A stretch of 64,000 bases of DNA from Nitrosospira sp. Nl5 (GCF_900102495.1 NZ_FMVQ01000003.1:62001-126000), one strand, 5' to 3'; counted from the stretch's first letter, positions 46,175 to 58,014 are shown. A program made the numbers and translations. The notes: generated by a model not told the origin, from the sequence alone.

Positions 46175-47260
46175 ATGCTGCTAGAACTCGCCCAATGGCT
46201 GGCGAAGGATATCCGCGCATTTAACGTCTTCAATTACATTACCTTGCGTACGGTACTGGCGGCACTTACCTCGCTGGCCATTTCATTCATTGTCGGTCCA
46301 GCCATGATACGCAAGCTTACCGCCTATAAAATAGGACAATCGGTACGTGTCGATGGACCGCAAACTCACCTTATCAAGGCCGGTACGCCTACGATGGGAG
46401 GCGCGCTGATACTGGTATCCATCGCCATCACGACGCTGCTATGGGCGGATTTGAGCAATCGCTACGTATGGGTGGTGCTCGTGACCACGCTGGGTTTCGG
46501 CGTAATAGGCTGGGTGGATGATTACCGCAAGGTAGTGTATCGCAACCCAAAGGGACTCTCCGCCCGATCCAAACTCTTCTGGCAATCGGCGATCGCCATC
46601 TCGGTGGCGTTATACCTCGCTTTAACGGCCGAGTCAGCGGCGCAGACCACGATGATCGTACCGTTTTTCAAGCAAGTGGCGATACCGCTTGGCGTGGTGG
46701 GGTTTGTGGCGCTCGCCTATTTTGTGATAGTGGGCACCAGCAACGCGGTGAATCTGACTGACGGTCTTGATGGTCTCGCCATTATGCCGACAGTAATGAT
46801 CAGCAGCGCTCTCGCAATCTTCGCCTACGTCGCGGGTCACGCGGTGTTCTCAAAGTATCTTGGCATTCCTTATATTCCGCACGCAGGTGAGTTGGCCGTC
46901 TTCTGTGGCGCGCTGGCAGGCGCCGGGCTTGCTTTTCTATGGTTCAACGCCTATCCCGCGGAAGTGTTCATGGGCGACGTCGGTGCGCTTGCCTTGGGCG
47001 CGGCGCTAGGGATCGTGACGGTGATAGTGCGCCAGGAAATCGTGCTGGTCATTATGGGCGGAGTGTTCGTGGTGGAAACCTTATCCGTCATGTTACAGGT
47101 GGCTTCGTTCAAGCTGGTCGGTAAGCGCATTTTTCGCATGGCGCCACTGCATCATCACTATGAATTGAAGGGATGGAAGGAAAACCAGGTGGTGGTGCGA
47201 TTCTGGATTATCACCATGATGCTGGTGCTGTTTGGATTATCCACTTTGAAGTTGAGATGA
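46175..47260 (+). CDS. mraY: Phospho-MurNAc-pentapeptide transferase MraY
   Basis: Integral membrane enzyme that makes lipid I from UDP-MurNAc-pentapeptide and undecaprenyl phosphate. The ATG at 46175 (MLLELAQWL) gives 361 aa, the family length; ATG 46160 would add five residues. Conserved blocks: [11 protein letters not shown] (about 69-79), [22 protein letters not shown] (about 109-130) with the catalytic DD pair, [10 protein letters not shown] (about 195-204), [14 protein letters not shown] (about 262-275) and [14 protein letters not shown] (about 323-336) with the conserved His cluster. About ten membrane helices. Confidence 0.96.
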   Translation: MLLELAQWLAKDIRAFNVFNYITLRTVLAALTSLAISFIVGPAMIRKLTAYKIGQSVRVDGPQTHLIKAGTPTMGGALILVSIAITTLLWADLSNRYVWVVLVTTLGFGVIGWVDDYRKVVYRNPKGLSARSKLFWQSAIAISVALYLALTAESAAQTTMIVPFFKQVAIPLGVVGFVALAYFVIVGTSNAVNLTDGLDGLAIMPTVMISSALAIFAYVAGHAVFSKYLGIPYIPHAGELAVFCGALAGAGLAFLWFNAYPAEVFMGDVGALALGAALGIVTVIVRQEIVLVIMGGVFVVETLSVMLQVASFKLVGKRIFRMAPLHHHYELKGWKENQVVVRFWIITMMLVLFGLSTLKLR

Positions 47261-47278
47261 GAAAATCAGCTTTTTCGT

Positions 47279-48712
47279 ATGAACTTGCGAGGTAAAACCG
47301 TGCTGGTGCTCGGAATGGGTGAAACCGGATTCTCCATGGCAAGGTGGCTATCGCGCATAGGGGCGAATGTACGCGCCGCCGACAGCCGGGCGGCGCCACC
47401 CTATCTGGCGGCATTGAAGCAGGCCCTGCCTGCCTGCGGGATATTCACCGGTGCATTTACAGCCGAGATTTTCACCGGCATAGATGCTATCGCTATCAGT
47501 CCCGGGGTGCCTCTGGCGGAGCGGCTGGTACAGCGAGCAGTGAAGGATGGGGTGCCTGTAGTGGGCGACATGGAGCTTTTTGCCCTGGCCATTAAACCCA
47601 TTAAACAACGCAATGTGTCGAAACCAAAAATCCTTGCGGTTACTGGTTCCAACGGCAAGACGACGGTAACCGCCATGGTAGGCGCAATGGTAGAGAAAGC
47701 GGGATGGGATGTCGAAGTGGCCGGAAATATCGGCCCGGCCGTGCTGGACGCACTAATGCAGCGGGAAGGCTCGGGAAAATTTCCGCGGGCATGGGTATTG
47801 GAGCTTTCCAGTTTCCAGTTGGAAACTACCTGGAATCTTGATCCTGATGCCGCCGTTGTATTGAATTTAAGCGAAGACCATTTCGACCGCTACGCAGGAA
47901 TGGAGGATTATGCTGCTGCCAAGGCAAAGATATTTGTGGGTGGCGACGGTGGCAGTGGCGATGGTATCCAGGTTCTGAACCGTGATGACCCCATCGTTCG
48001 TGCGATGGCATTGACGGGAAGAAAGCAGATGACTTTTGGTCTGGGTACGCCTATTGCCGACAGCGATTTCGGCCTGCTGCGCGGCGGCACGGATATCTGG
48101 CTGGCGCAGGGGAAAACGCGTTTGATGAAAACCGGCGAGCTCGGTGTAACCGGACTGCACAATGCAGCCAACGCCCTGTCCGCGTTAGCGCTATGCCGCG
48201 CGGTCGACCTGCCATTTGAACCATTGCTGCAAGCGCTACGTGAATTCAGGGGGCTGCCGCATCGCATGGAGAAGGTCGCGGCATTCAATGGGGTTACATT
48301 CTACGACGACTCGAAAGGTACCAACGTGGGTGCGACGGTCGCGGCTCTGAATGGCATGGCGCAAAGTGTGGTACTGATCGCAGGCGGCGATGGAAAAGGA
48401 CAGAATTTCTCGCCATTGGCGGAGCCGGTCGCGGAGCATGCCCGAGCAGTGGTATTGATCGGGCGTGACGCAGAAAAGATTGCCGCTGCAATAGATGATT
48501 CCGGAGTGCCGCTGCATCATGCGGCGACGATGGAAGAGGCGGTCCGGAAAAGTTTTCTGCTGGCACAGAAAGGTGACGCGGTATTGATGTCGCCGGCATG
48601 CGCCAGCCTGGATATGTTCAAAAATTACGCGCACCGTGCCGAGGCATTCGTTGCGGCGGTAAGGGACGTACAGGCGGGAATTTCAGCGAAGGTTCATAAA
48701 GCATCGAACTGA
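47279..48712 (+). CDS. murD: UDP-MurNAc-L-alanine:D-glutamate ligase MurD
   Basis: Cytoplasmic ligase that adds D-Glu to UDP-MurNAc-L-Ala. The 477 aa product starts at ATG 47279. N-terminal Rossmann block [17 protein letters not shown] (about 8-24), [10 protein letters not shown] site [16 protein letters not shown] (about 120-135), ELSSFQLE (about 180), [11 protein letters not shown] (about 202), GLPHRMEKV (about 322) and YDDSKGTN (about 340). Its stop overlaps the ftsW start by one base (TGATG). Confidence 0.96.
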   Translation: MNLRGKTVLVLGMGETGFSMARWLSRIGANVRAADSRAAPPYLAALKQALPACGIFTGAFTAEIFTGIDAIAISPGVPLAERLVQRAVKDGVPVVGDMELFALAIKPIKQRNVSKPKILAVTGSNGKTTVTAMVGAMVEKAGWDVEVAGNIGPAVLDALMQREGSGKFPRAWVLELSSFQLETTWNLDPDAAVVLNLSEDHFDRYAGMEDYAAAKAKIFVGGDGGSGDGIQVLNRDDPIVRAMALTGRKQMTFGLGTPIADSDFGLLRGGTDIWLAQGKTRLMKTGELGVTGLHNAANALSALALCRAVDLPFEPLLQALREFRGLPHRMEKVAAFNGVTFYDDSKGTNVGATVAALNGMAQSVVLIAGGDGKGQNFSPLAEPVAEHARAVVLIGRDAEKIAAAIDDSGVPLHHAATMEEAVRKSFLLAQKGDAVLMSPACASLDMFKNYAHRAEAFVAAVRDVQAGISAKVHKASN

Positions 48713-49875
48713 TGATCTACCAGAGCCATATCAGTAGCCAGAGAGCTTTGCCCAATTTTGATCAATCCTTGATCTGGTCGGCGATGTTGCTGCTGAGTCT
48801 GGGGCTGGTGATGGTTTATTCCGCTTCCATCTCCATTGCCGAGGGGGGAAGGAATACCAATGGCTATCCGGCCTATTTTCTGGTTCGGCACGGCGCCTAT
48901 CTGGGGGCGGGTCTGCTGGCAGGTTTGATCGCATTCCAGATACCGGTGCGGCTGTGGCAGAAATATTCGCTCCACTTGTTTTTACTGGGAGTGGTGCTGC
49001 TGGTGCTGGTACTGGTTCCCGGCATAGGCCGCGAAGTCAACGGTAGCAGGCGCTGGATATCGCTGCTGATAGTGAATTTTCAGCCATCGGAATTCATGAA
49101 ATTACTCATGGTGATTTACGCCGCCAACTACACCGTCCGTAAGGCGGCTTACCTTGGAAGCTTTCGCAAAGGCTTCTTTCCAATGCTGATCGTCATGCTA
49201 ATGGTGGGTCCGCTGCTGCTGCTTGAACCGGACCTGGGCGCCTTCGTTGTTATTACCGCAATCATGATGGCGATACTTTTTTTGGGAGGGATGGACCTGA
49301 AGCTGTTCGCCGGACTAACCGGCTTCCTGATTATCTGTCTGTTGCTGTTGATTTGGATAGAGCCTTATCGCATGCAGCGTTTCTTTGGCTTCATGGATCC
49401 GTGGGACGATCCCTACGGAAAAGGATACCAGTTAAGCCATGCACTGATTGCATTCGGACGAGGCGAATGGTTGGGTGTCGGGCTGGGGGGGAGCGTAGAA
49501 AAACTTTTCTACCTGCCCGAAGCGCACACTGATTTTCTGCTTGCGGTAATTGCGGAGGAACTTGGGTTCATCGGGGTGATGACGGTAGCGGCGCTGTTTG
49601 GATGGCTGGTCATACGTGCCTTCGTAATTGGCCGCCAGGCAGCGATGCGGGAACGTCACTTTTCCGCGCTGGTGGCACAAGGCATCGGTGTGTGGCTGGG
49701 AGTGCAAGCCTTCATCAACATGGGCGTGAACATGGGCGTATTGCCGACGAAGGGACTGACTTTGCCGTTGATGAGTTTCGGTGGCAGCAGCATCGTCGCC
49801 AGTTGTATCGCGCTGGCAATATTGCTGCGGGTGGATTGGGAGAACCGGCAACTAATGAAAGGCTATGCGGCATGA
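48712..49875 (+). CDS. ftsW: Septal peptidoglycan glycosyltransferase FtsW
   Basis: SEDS-family polymerase that builds septal glycan strands with FtsI. The 387 aa product has about ten membrane helices, beginning [20 protein letters not shown] (about 20-39). Family blocks: [11 protein letters not shown] (about 107-117), [13 protein letters not shown] (about 124-136), [16 protein letters not shown] (about 165-180) with the catalytic aspartate, [23 protein letters not shown] (about 240-262), [19 protein letters not shown] (about 267-285) and [10 protein letters not shown] (about 353-362). It starts at the murD stop. Confidence 0.96.
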   Translation: MIYQSHISSQRALPNFDQSLIWSAMLLLSLGLVMVYSASISIAEGGRNTNGYPAYFLVRHGAYLGAGLLAGLIAFQIPVRLWQKYSLHLFLLGVVLLVLVLVPGIGREVNGSRRWISLLIVNFQPSEFMKLLMVIYAANYTVRKAAYLGSFRKGFFPMLIVMLMVGPLLLLEPDLGAFVVITAIMMAILFLGGMDLKLFAGLTGFLIICLLLLIWIEPYRMQRFFGFMDPWDDPYGKGYQLSHALIAFGRGEWLGVGLGGSVEKLFYLPEAHTDFLLAVIAEELGFIGVMTVAALFGWLVIRAFVIGRQAAMRERHFSALVAQGIGVWLGVQAFINMGVNMGVLPTKGLTLPLMSFGGSSIVASCIALAILLRVDWENRQLMKGYAA

Positions 49876-49924
49876 AAAGCATGAAAATCATCCTGAACCG
49901 CAGGGCAACGCCAGGAGCGTTAAC

Positions 49925-51010
49925 GTGATTCCCACCATTCTCATTATGGCGGGAGGAACCGGCGGGCACGTGTTTCCCGGGCTGGCGGTAGCGGATTATA
50001 TGAAGACGGCGGGTTGGCACGTGGTGTGGCTGGGAACAGAAAGAGGAATGGAAACAATGCTGGCGCCACAGCGAGGTTATGACATGGAAGTTATCCGCTT
50101 TTCCGGGTTGCGTGGGAAGAACGTCGCAACCTGGTTTACCCTGCCGCTGCGACTATTACTTGCGCTATGGCAAAGCGTCGGAGTGATGCTCCGCGTGCGT
50201 CCTGACGTGGTGTTGGGCATGGGCGGCTACCCCGCGTTTCCGGGCGGATTGATGGCTTCACTGCTGAACAAGCCGCTACTGATACACGAACAGAACTCAA
50301 TTCCAGGGCTCGCCAACAGGATATTGGCAAGACTCGCCGACAAAGTCTTGCTGGGTTTCCCCGATGCAATCAGGAACGGCACAAAGGTCGTTTTTTCCGG
50401 TAATCCCGTGCGTAGCGAAATCAGCCAAGTGGAACCGCCGGAAAAAAGGTATGCAGCGCGCCGGGGCGCCGGGAATGGAAAATTGAGATTGCTCGTCATC
50501 GGCGGTAGCCTGGGCGCGCAAGCGTTGAATACTATCGTGCCGCAGGCACTGAAACTGATTCCTGAAAAGATACGCCCGCTGGTGACCCACCAGGCGGGAG
50601 CAAAGCATCTGGAGTCGCTGAGACGGAATTATGCCGAAGCGGAAGTGGAAGGCGAACTGGTCACGTTTATTGAGAACATGGCGGTCCGCTATGCCGATTG
50701 CGACTTGGTGGTTTGCCGCGCCGGTGCGCTTACCATTGCTGAGCTGACAGCAGTCGGTGCCGCAAGCGTTCTGGTGCCTTTCCCCTATGCCGTGGACGAT
50801 CACCAGACTAGTAATGCAAAATTTCTCAGCGACAGGAACGCGGCGGTGCTGCTGCCGCAAGATGAACTGAACCCGCAAAGCCTCGCGCAATTATTGATGG
50901 GATTTACCCGCGAAAGCCTCTTGGAGATGGCCATGAAGGCCCGCGACTTGGCGAAACCGGACGCGACCAGACTGGTGGCGGAAGCGTGCATGGAGATGAT
51001 AAAGGCGTAA
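49925..51010 (+). CDS. murG: Lipid II synthase MurG
   Basis: Membrane-associated GT28 glycosyltransferase that transfers GlcNAc from UDP-GlcNAc to lipid I. The GTG at 49925 with GGAG 7 bases upstream is the best start; the frame also runs back to 49865 inside ftsW. The 361 aa product has ILIMAGGTGGHVFPGLAVA (about 5-23), PDVVLGMGGYPAFPGG (about 93-108), LIHEQNSIPGLANR (about 119-132), LLVIGGSLGAQALN (about 188-201), CRAGALTIAELTAVG (about 266-280) and PFPYAVDDHQTSNA (about 286-299). All sites are intact. Confidence 0.95.
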   Translation: MIPTILIMAGGTGGHVFPGLAVADYMKTAGWHVVWLGTERGMETMLAPQRGYDMEVIRFSGLRGKNVATWFTLPLRLLLALWQSVGVMLRVRPDVVLGMGGYPAFPGGLMASLLNKPLLIHEQNSIPGLANRILARLADKVLLGFPDAIRNGTKVVFSGNPVRSEISQVEPPEKRYAARRGAGNGKLRLLVIGGSLGAQALNTIVPQALKLIPEKIRPLVTHQAGAKHLESLRRNYAEAEVEGELVTFIENMAVRYADCDLVVCRAGALTIAELTAVGAASVLVPFPYAVDDHQTSNAKFLSDRNAAVLLPQDELNPQSLAQLLMGFTRESLLEMAMKARDLAKPDATRLVAEACMEMIKA

Positions 51011-51079
51011 AAATCGAAACGTAAGTGAATGAAGCGCTGTTCTCGTTCTTCTTCATTTCATTTCGCCACATACTTAACT

Positions 51080-52489
51080 ATGAAACATAAAGTCAAACAC
51101 GTTCATTTTGTCGGCATTGGTGGCTCGGGTATGAGCGGAATCGCCGAAGTGCTGCTTAATCTGGGATACCAGGTGAGCGGCTCTGATTTATCTGTCACCG
51201 CCACTACCCGTCGCCTGAAAAAACTGGGTGCGACCATTCATGCTAGTCATGCGAGTGGTCATGTGGCCCTGGCCGACGCGGTAGTGACGTCTGCCGCCAT
51301 TGGGTCGGAAAACCCTGAAGTGATGGCCGCACGTGAGCGTAACGTGCCGGTGGTGCCACGCGCCATTATGCTGGCGGAATTACTGAGATTGCGTCAGGGA
51401 ATCGCTATCGCGGGCACGCATGGCAAGACCACTACCACAAGCCTGGTCGCCAGCATCCTTGCGGAAGCAGAAATGGATCCGACGTTTGTGATCGGGGGCA
51501 GGCTCGAAGCGGCGGGTTCTCATGCCAAGCTGGGCCGGGGCGAGTTTATCGTGGTGGAGGCCGACGAATCCGACGCCTCGTTCCTCTATTTGCAGCCGGT
51601 GCTCGCGGTCGTGACCAATATCGATGCCGACCACATGGAAACCTACGGTCACGACGTCAACAGACTCAAGCAGGCATTTATCGATTTTTTGCGGCACCTG
51701 CCTTTTTACGGCATGGCGGTGTTGTGCGTGGATGACGCCAACGTACGCGAAATCCTGCCCGATGTTACCAAACCTATCACGACTTACGGCTTATCGGACA
51801 CCGCCCAAGTCCGGGCCGCCGATATCCGCCATTGTGAGGGGCAGATGCATTTCACCGCACTGGTGGGCGTGAATGGCAAAACTCGCAAGCTCAAAATCAT
51901 GCTCAATCTGCCGGGATTGCATAACGTGCAAAACGCACTTGCGGCAATTGCGGTATGCAACGAGATAGGCATCCCGGATGCCGCCATCATCAAGGCATTG
52001 TCCGGTTTCAGAGGAGTGGACCGGCGTTTTCAGCGCCATGGTGAAATCCAGCGGATCAGTGATGGCGACGGCAAAGCCGGAAGTTTTACCCTGGTCGATG
52101 ATTACGGCCATCATCCGGTAGAAATGGCGGCAACCATTGCGGCCGCCCGCGGTGCTTTTCCCGGCCGCCGCCTGGTTTTGGCGTTCCAGCCACACCGTTA
52201 CACCCGTACCCGCGATTTGTTCGAGGATTTCGTGAAGGTGCTATCCACTACCGATGCGCTGCTATTGACAGAGGTTTATCCGGCAGGGGAAGCACCCATT
52301 GTGGCCGCAGACAGCAAGTCGCTTGCGCGCGCACTGAGAGTGCTGGGCAAGGTTGAACCGATCTTTGTCGAGACGGTGGATGAGTTACCCGCAGCCATAC
52401 ATAACGCCACGCAGGACAATGACGTTGTACTGGTGATGGGAGCGGGGTCGGTGGGAAATGTGGCGTCCGAGCTTGTAAAGGGAACGTAG
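51080..52489 (+). CDS. murC: UDP-MurNAc:L-alanine ligase MurC
   Basis: Cytoplasmic ligase that adds the first amino acid (L-Ala) to UDP-MurNAc. The ATG at 51080 ([15 protein letters not shown]) gives 469 aa; the upstream extension to 51029 has no coding character. Blocks: [21 protein letters not shown] (split over about 9-29), ATP site [15 protein letters not shown] (about 113-127), [10 protein letters not shown] (about 160-169), [11 protein letters not shown] (about 182-192), RGVDRRFQ (about 312) and [10 protein letters not shown] (about 337-346). Confidence 0.96.
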   Translation: MKHKVKHVHFVGIGGSGMSGIAEVLLNLGYQVSGSDLSVTATTRRLKKLGATIHASHASGHVALADAVVTSAAIGSENPEVMAARERNVPVVPRAIMLAELLRLRQGIAIAGTHGKTTTTSLVASILAEAEMDPTFVIGGRLEAAGSHAKLGRGEFIVVEADESDASFLYLQPVLAVVTNIDADHMETYGHDVNRLKQAFIDFLRHLPFYGMAVLCVDDANVREILPDVTKPITTYGLSDTAQVRAADIRHCEGQMHFTALVGVNGKTRKLKIMLNLPGLHNVQNALAAIAVCNEIGIPDAAIIKALSGFRGVDRRFQRHGEIQRISDGDGKAGSFTLVDDYGHHPVEMAATIAAARGAFPGRRLVLAFQPHRYTRTRDLFEDFVKVLSTTDALLLTEVYPAGEAPIVAADSKSLARALRVLGKVEPIFVETVDELPAAIHNATQDNDVVLVMGAGSVGNVASELVKGT

Positions 52490-52537
52490 ATCCGGGCATA
52501 CCCCGTGTTGCAGGGAAATTTGTTACTGGATTCATGA

Positions 52538-53518
52538 ATGGATATGTCGGAAATTGAATTAACTCGTGAGTCGGGGTCGGGGTTGCCGGTTCTTCGCGGC
52601 GAAATGCGCATGAACGAGCCGATGAAAAAATATACTTCCTGGCGTGCAGGCGGGAGGGCGGAGCGTATGTATATGCCCGCCGACCTGGCTGACCTTGCTC
52701 AATTCCTGCAGTGGCTGCCGCCGGATGAGCCGGTGCATATAGTGGGATTGGGCAGCAACCTGCTGGTGCGCGACGGCGGAGTGCAAGGCGCGATAGTGGT
52801 ATTGCATGCGCGGCTTAATGATCTGCGGCTGGAGCAACGGAATAAGGATGATGGATTGATTTACGCCGAGGCGGGAGTTGCTTGCGCAAAGGTGGCGCGA
52901 TTCGCGGCTTTGCATAATCTGGCCGGTGCCGAATTTTTGGCGGGAATTCCCGGTACGGTGGGCGGAGCATTGGCGATGAACGCAGGTTGCTACGATGCCG
53001 AAACCTGGGAAATCACGGAGCAGGTGCGAACACTAAGCCGCGCGGGTCAACTGCACAAACGCGTGCCCGGAGATTATCAAATTGGCTATCGGTACGTCGC
53101 ATTGAAGCCGCAGACGAGCGTCAAGGACCAGAAAGTGGAGAATTCTTTGGGTGAGGAGTGGTTTGTCGGGGGATGGTTCAGATTGGTGAACGGCAAAGAT
53201 GCGGTATCGCGCAAAAAGATCAAGGAATTGCTGACCAGACGTATCGGCAGCCAGCCATTGAATCTTCCCAATGCCGGTTCGGTGTTTCGCAATCCGCCGG
53301 GAGATCGGGCAGCGCGATTGATCGAGTCGTGTGGACTGAAGGGTTTTCTTATTGGCGGCGCGATGATATCGCCCAAGCATGCAAACTTTATCGTGAACAC
53401 CGGCGAGGCAACGGCGGCAGATATCGAAGCGGTGATCGAAGCGGTACGTAAAACCGTGAAAAAGCAGACTGGAATTGAACTGGAGCAGGAAGTGCGAATT
53501 ATTGGAGCCACTGCGTGA
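52538..53518 (+). CDS. murB: UDP-N-acetylenolpyruvoylglucosamine reductase MurB
   Basis: FAD-dependent reductase that makes UDP-MurNAc. The 326 aa product starts at ATG 52538. FAD-binding half: [18 protein letters not shown] (about 30-47), [13 protein letters not shown] (about 68-80), [24 protein letters not shown] (split over about 128-151). Active-site Ser lies in NAGSVFRNP (about 245-253), and [12 protein letters not shown] ends the substrate domain (about 285). It lacks the long insertion of the E. coli type I enzyme, so it is closer to type II. Confidence 0.94.
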   Translation: MDMSEIELTRESGSGLPVLRGEMRMNEPMKKYTSWRAGGRAERMYMPADLADLAQFLQWLPPDEPVHIVGLGSNLLVRDGGVQGAIVVLHARLNDLRLEQRNKDDGLIYAEAGVACAKVARFAALHNLAGAEFLAGIPGTVGGALAMNAGCYDAETWEITEQVRTLSRAGQLHKRVPGDYQIGYRYVALKPQTSVKDQKVENSLGEEWFVGGWFRLVNGKDAVSRKKIKELLTRRIGSQPLNLPNAGSVFRNPPGDRAARLIESCGLKGFLIGGAMISPKHANFIVNTGEATAADIEAVIEAVRKTVKKQTGIELEQEVRIIGATA

Positions 53519-53573
53519 ATTTTGCTGGATCGCAAGGTGTGCCTTGGACATATCTTTCGGGGGAAAATCAATC

Positions 53574-54491
53574 GTGAGTCGCTACGATTTTGGAAAAGTC
53601 GCGGTTCTCCTGGGTGGCCGTTCCGCTGAACGGGAGATTTCACTCAGAAGCGGTAGGGCCGTGCTTGATGCGCTGTGCCGCCAAGGTGTGAAGGCACATC
53701 CGTTCGATCCATCTGAACAACCCATGGAGGCGCTCCTGCAGCAGGGATTCGATCGTGTGCATATCGCGCTGCATGGCCGTTATGGCGAAGACGGAACGGT
53801 GCAAGGCGCACTTGAAATCATGGGGCTGCCCTATACCGGCAGCGGGGTCATGGCGAGTGCGTTGGCGATGGATAAATGGCGTACCAAGTTGCTATGGCAG
53901 GCGGTGGGAATCAGTACACCCCGCCATGCCTTGCTGGATGCCCAGAGTGACCTGGACGCTGTGGTAAAAGAGCTTGGTCTGCCGCTGATTATCAAACCAT
54001 CGAGAGAAGGATCAACCATCGGCTTGACGAAGGTGACGGCCGCAAGGGACCTGCCGGCCGCATGCGCGTTGGCGGCGAAACATGACAGGATGGTGCTGGC
54101 GGAGCAATTTATTGAAGGAATGGAGCTGACCGTTGGCATTCTCGGCGAGATCGCGCTTCCGGTGGTGAGAATCGAGACCGCGAGCGGCCTATACGATTAT
54201 CAGGCCAAGTATATTTCTGAGGATACGCAGTACTTTTGCCCGAGTGGATTATCCGCGGCACAGGAGCAGGTGATCCAGGAACAGGCGCTGCAAGCGCACC
54301 GGGTCTTAGGGTGTGAGGGATGGGGAAGAGTGGATGTGATGCTCGATAAATCGGGACAGCCCTATTTTCTTGAAACCAACACCTCGCCTGGCATGACTGA
54401 CCATAGCCTTGTACCGATGGCGGCAAAAGCAGCGGGTATATCGTTCGAGAACCTGGTGCTGCGAATACTGGAGTTGGCCCATGTGGGATAA
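53574..54491 (+). CDS. ddlB: D-alanine--D-alanine ligase
   Basis: ATP-grasp ligase that makes D-Ala-D-Ala for MurF. The GTG at 53574 gives 305 aa, the usual DdlB length; the frame extends upstream into murB as a shadow. Blocks: [19 protein letters not shown] (about 9-27), [17 protein letters not shown] (about 63-79), [17 protein letters not shown] (about 83-99), [16 protein letters not shown] (about 139-154), [18 protein letters not shown] (about 263-280). The 3' end overlaps ftsQ by 11 bases. Confidence 0.95.
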   Translation: MSRYDFGKVAVLLGGRSAEREISLRSGRAVLDALCRQGVKAHPFDPSEQPMEALLQQGFDRVHIALHGRYGEDGTVQGALEIMGLPYTGSGVMASALAMDKWRTKLLWQAVGISTPRHALLDAQSDLDAVVKELGLPLIIKPSREGSTIGLTKVTAARDLPAACALAAKHDRMVLAEQFIEGMELTVGILGEIALPVVRIETASGLYDYQAKYISEDTQYFCPSGLSAAQEQVIQEQALQAHRVLGCEGWGRVDVMLDKSGQPYFLETNTSPGMTDHSLVPMAAKAAGISFENLVLRILELAHVG

Positions 54492-55215
54492 CCACCAGGC
54501 ACTGGATCTGCTGGCCAGTTCACTGTTTGCGCTGGTTGTATTGACGACGGTCTATGCCGCGAGCTACTGGGCGCTGAATTTACCTGTGCTTCCGGTGAAG
54601 GAGGTGAGTGTTAGCGGCGTCAACAGCAGCGGCGGCAGGCTGAAGCATGTGACACGGGAACAGATCAATGGCGCGGTTCGCAGTGAGTTCATAGGAAGTT
54701 TTTTAACAGTCGACCTGAATGCGATGTGTGACGTCTTCACGAAGTTGCCATGGGTGCGCGTCGCAAGCGCGCGGCGGCAGTGGCCACAGAGGGTGGAAGT
54801 GACGCTTGAGGAACATGTGGCGCTGGCACGCTGGGGCGAGGCCGCGTTGGTGAATACGCATGGCGAAATATTCAACGGTGCTTCCGACGAGAAATTGCCG
54901 GTGTTCGCCGGGCCGGAGGAAAGCGCGCGCGATATGGTACGGCAGTACGCGGTTTTCAGTAAATTGTTGCAGCCATTGCAGCAGAACATCGAGCAGATCA
55001 ATCTTTCCCCCCGCCGCGCCTGGCAGGTTCACCTTGAAAACGGAACCACACTGGAGCTCGGGCGTGAACAGGTGGAAGCGCGACTGGAGCGTTACGTCCA
55101 GGTGCATGACAAAAGCATTGCGCAGTTCGATCAGCAATTGCGTTACGTGGACTTGCGTTATCCCAATGGATTTGCTGTGCGAAACGACACGGCAATGGGC
55201 AAGAAAGGGATTTAG
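54481..55215 (+). CDS. ftsQ: Cell division protein FtsQ
   Basis: Bitopic divisome protein that recruits FtsB and FtsL. The ATG at 54481 ([12 protein letters not shown]) gives 244 aa. Membrane helix at about 14-32 ([17 protein letters not shown]), POTRA domain at about 38-107 ([12 protein letters not shown] to [15 protein letters not shown]) and a beta domain through about 235 ([24 protein letters not shown]). It overlaps ddlB by 11 bases and sits 41 bases ahead of ftsA, the conserved order. Confidence 0.94.
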   Translation: MWDNHQALDLLASSLFALVVLTTVYAASYWALNLPVLPVKEVSVSGVNSSGGRLKHVTREQINGAVRSEFIGSFLTVDLNAMCDVFTKLPWVRVASARRQWPQRVEVTLEEHVALARWGEAALVNTHGEIFNGASDEKLPVFAGPEESARDMVRQYAVFSKLLQPLQQNIEQINLSPRRAWQVHLENGTTLELGREQVEARLERYVQVHDKSIAQFDQQLRYVDLRYPNGFAVRNDTAMGKKGI

Positions 55216-55256
55216 GTTGAAAGAAAGCGGCGTGAAATTAAGGATTCGTAAAGTCG

Positions 55257-56495
55257 ATGAATAGAGTCAATGAAAATAAGAACCTGATTGTCGGCCTTGA
55301 TATCGGCACATCGAAAATTGTCGCCATTGTCGCAGAGGTGAAGCCTGAAGGCGGATTCGAGGTTATCGGCATGGGTACCCATCCGTCACGCGGTCTGAAG
55401 AAAGGCGTGGTAGTCAACATCGAGACCACGGTGAATGCAATCCAGCGCGCGCTGGAAGAAGCGGAGCTAATGGCGGATTGCAAAATACGGGAGGTTTATA
55501 CCGGAATTGCGGGTAGTCATATCAAAAGTTTTAATTCTCATGGCATGGTGGCGATCAAGGACAAGGAAGTGTCGCGGCTGGATGTGGAGCGCGTGATGGA
55601 AACCGCCAAAGCAGTGAATATTCTTAACGATCAGCAGGTCCTCCATGTCCTCAATCAGGAATTTATCATCGATGGGCAGGAAGACGTGCGCGAGCCTGTC
55701 GGTATGAGCGGAGTACGGCTTGAAGTGAAAGTGCATATCGTGACCGGAGCGGTATCGGCGGCGCAGAACATCATGAAGTGTGTTCGCCGTTGCGGGTTGG
55801 AAGTTCGCGATCTGGTGCTGCAACCGCTGGCCTCGGCGATGGCCGTGCTATCGGAGGATGAAAAAGATCTCGGCGTATGTCTGGTAGATATCGGCGGCGG
55901 CACGACTGACATCGCGGTGTTCACTCACGGCGCCATTCGCCATACCGCTGTGATCCCGATTGCGGGCGATCAGATCACCAATGACATTGCAATGGCGCTG
56001 CGTACGCCTACCAAGGATGCCGAAGACATCAAATGTCGCTACGGTTGTGCGCTGCGCGGCATGGCCGATCCCCGAGGCATGGTGGAAGTGGCAGGTGTCG
56101 GAGATCGTGGCACACGCCAGCTTTCCAGGCAGACCCTCGCGGAAGTCATCGAGCCGCGTGTGGAGGAACTCTACTCGCTGGTTCAGGCTGAACTGCGCCG
56201 CAGCGGATTCGAGGAATTGCTTTCATCCGGGGTCGTCATCACGGGCGGCAGCAGTTCTCTGCAAGGCATGGTGGAACTCGGCGAGGAGATATTTCACATG
56301 CCTGTGCGGCTGGGCTTGCCGCACTATCGCGGCGGCCTGGCGGAAGTGGTGCTTACGCCGCGATGCTCTACCGGTATCGGTTTGATTATTTCCGGCATGG
56401 AGCAGTTTCAACGCCATCAGCATACAAGGCTGCAAGGCAATTCATTCAAGCGGATTCTGGAAAGGATGCGAAGTTGGTTTCAAGGTAATTTTTGA
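55257..56495 (+). CDS. ftsA: Cell division actin-like protein FtsA
   Basis: Actin-fold ATPase that tethers FtsZ to the membrane and links it to late divisome proteins. The 412 aa product has NLIVGLDIGTSKIVAIVAE (about 9-27), the SHS2/1C region, VCLVDIGGGTTDIAVFTHG (about 210-228), GVVITGGSSSLQGM (about 327-340), and a C-terminal amphipathic helix (FKRILERMRSWFQGNF) that is the usual membrane anchor. Intact in length. Confidence 0.96.
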   Translation: MNRVNENKNLIVGLDIGTSKIVAIVAEVKPEGGFEVIGMGTHPSRGLKKGVVVNIETTVNAIQRALEEAELMADCKIREVYTGIAGSHIKSFNSHGMVAIKDKEVSRLDVERVMETAKAVNILNDQQVLHVLNQEFIIDGQEDVREPVGMSGVRLEVKVHIVTGAVSAAQNIMKCVRRCGLEVRDLVLQPLASAMAVLSEDEKDLGVCLVDIGGGTTDIAVFTHGAIRHTAVIPIAGDQITNDIAMALRTPTKDAEDIKCRYGCALRGMADPRGMVEVAGVGDRGTRQLSRQTLAEVIEPRVEELYSLVQAELRRSGFEELLSSGVVITGGSSSLQGMVELGEEIFHMPVRLGLPHYRGGLAEVVLTPRCSTGIGLIISGMEQFQRHQHTRLQGNSFKRILERMRSWFQGNF

Positions 56496-56561
56496 AGTTT
56501 CCGGAAGGACGGCGGGGTAAAGCGTAATTTGTCAGTTTCATTTTCATAAAGGAGAAGCATT

Positions 56562-57728
56562 ATGTTCGAAATCATGGATACACAAACACAGGAAGCCGTC
56601 ATCAAGGTCATTGGCATCGGCGGTTGCGGGGGAAACGCTGTAGATCACATGATCCAGAACGGCGTTCAGGGTGTCGAGTTCATCTGTGCCAATACCGACG
56701 CCCAGGCGTTGAAGCGTAATCAGGCCCGCACGCTGCTGCAACTGGGATCCGCCATCACCAAGGGATTAGGTGCGGGAGCGAATCCTGAAATCGGGCGCGA
56801 TGCAGCGATGGAAGATCGTGACCGTATCGCCGAATTGATTGAAGGCGCAGACATGCTGTTTGTTACCGCCGGCATGGGTGGCGGCACCGGTACCGGTGCC
56901 GCGCCGGTGGTGGCGCAGGTAGCGAAGGAAATGGATATTCTCACCGTGGCGGTGGTGACCAAACCTTTTTCCTTCGAAGGAAGGCGTCTTAAAGCGGCAC
57001 AAGCCGGAATGGAAGCGCTGTCACAGCATGTCGATTCATTGATCGTGATCCCCAATGATAAGCTGATGATCGTGCTGGGCGAAGATATCAGCATGCTGGA
57101 CGCGTTCAAAGCCGCCAATAACGTGTTATACGGCGCGGTAGCGGGAATCGCGGAAGTTATCAATTGCCCCGGCCTCGTCAATGTTGATTTTGCCGATGTG
57201 AAAACCGTCATGTCGGAAATGGGAATGGCAATGATGGGTTCGGCATTTGCGTCGGGTAAGGATCGTGCACGCGCGGCGGCGAAACAGGCGGTGGCAAGCC
57301 CTCTGCTGGAGGACGTGAATCTTTCGGGTGCCCGCGGAATATTGGTAAATATTACCGCCAGTTCGGGCATGAAGATGCGGGAGGTCCACGAGGTGATGAG
57401 CACTATCAAGGACTTTACGGCTGAGGATGCCACAGTGATAGTCGGCACCGTGATCGATGAGGACATGCAGGACAATCTGCGGGTGACAATGGTGGCGACA
57501 GGGCTCGGCGAGATTGTTAACCGCATGCAGTCCAAGCCGCTCAGTGTCATCCACACACGCACCGGGACGGATAATGCCACATTGACGGATGTGGTGAACT
57601 GGAAGGATTTGGACGCTCCCGCCGCGATCCGTACGAACAGGAGGCGCGACGCGGCAGTGGAAGCGATGAAACAGTCGGGGGTGGATATGCTGGATATTCC
57701 CGCGTTCCTGAGGAAGCAAGCCGATTGA
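56562..57728 (+). CDS. ftsZ: Cell division tubulin-like protein FtsZ
   Basis: GTPase that forms the division ring. The 388 aa product, ATG 56562 with AAAGGAG upstream, has IKVIGIGGCGGNAVDHMI (about 14-31), the tubulin GTP signature GMGGGTGTGAAPVVAQ (about 106-121), the T7 loop region NVDFADVKTVM (about 207-217), and the C-terminal conserved peptide LDIPAFLRKQAD that binds FtsA and ZipA. The linker before the tail is short. It ends the dcw cluster; lpxC, which follows ftsZ in E. coli, is absent here. Confidence 0.97.
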   Translation: MFEIMDTQTQEAVIKVIGIGGCGGNAVDHMIQNGVQGVEFICANTDAQALKRNQARTLLQLGSAITKGLGAGANPEIGRDAAMEDRDRIAELIEGADMLFVTAGMGGGTGTGAAPVVAQVAKEMDILTVAVVTKPFSFEGRRLKAAQAGMEALSQHVDSLIVIPNDKLMIVLGEDISMLDAFKAANNVLYGAVAGIAEVINCPGLVNVDFADVKTVMSEMGMAMMGSAFASGKDRARAAAKQAVASPLLEDVNLSGARGILVNITASSGMKMREVHEVMSTIKDFTAEDATVIVGTVIDEDMQDNLRVTMVATGLGEIVNRMQSKPLSVIHTRTGTDNATLTDVVNWKDLDAPAAIRTNRRRDAAVEAMKQSGVDMLDIPAFLRKQAD

Positions 57729-58014
57729 GTGCTCATCGCTGGCTGTCATCATTTTCAGAAGCGGGAAACTATTCGTGTAATTAGTTGATCCTGCGCACTG
57801 CCGCATTCCGATTATCCGCCGGCTAAGTGCGTCCGAATTGTTTTGTCTGTCAAGGAGGGGATGCCGGATCTGCAGGGTGCGCCGGCCGGCGGAAGCAGGC
57901 CTGACCAGCGTAGCCAGGCTGCGGGCCAACTTTCGGTCATAAAAACCGCTCGGGTTTTAGAACGTGTTGATCGGCAGAGTACCGCGCTGTTTTCCGGCGT
58001 CTGTGGCGGCGTTT

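Noticed and set aside
56720-57736. 338-codon open frame on the minus strand
   Set aside because: It is the antisense shadow of ftsZ; serine-rich translation, no family, whereas ftsZ is unmistakable.
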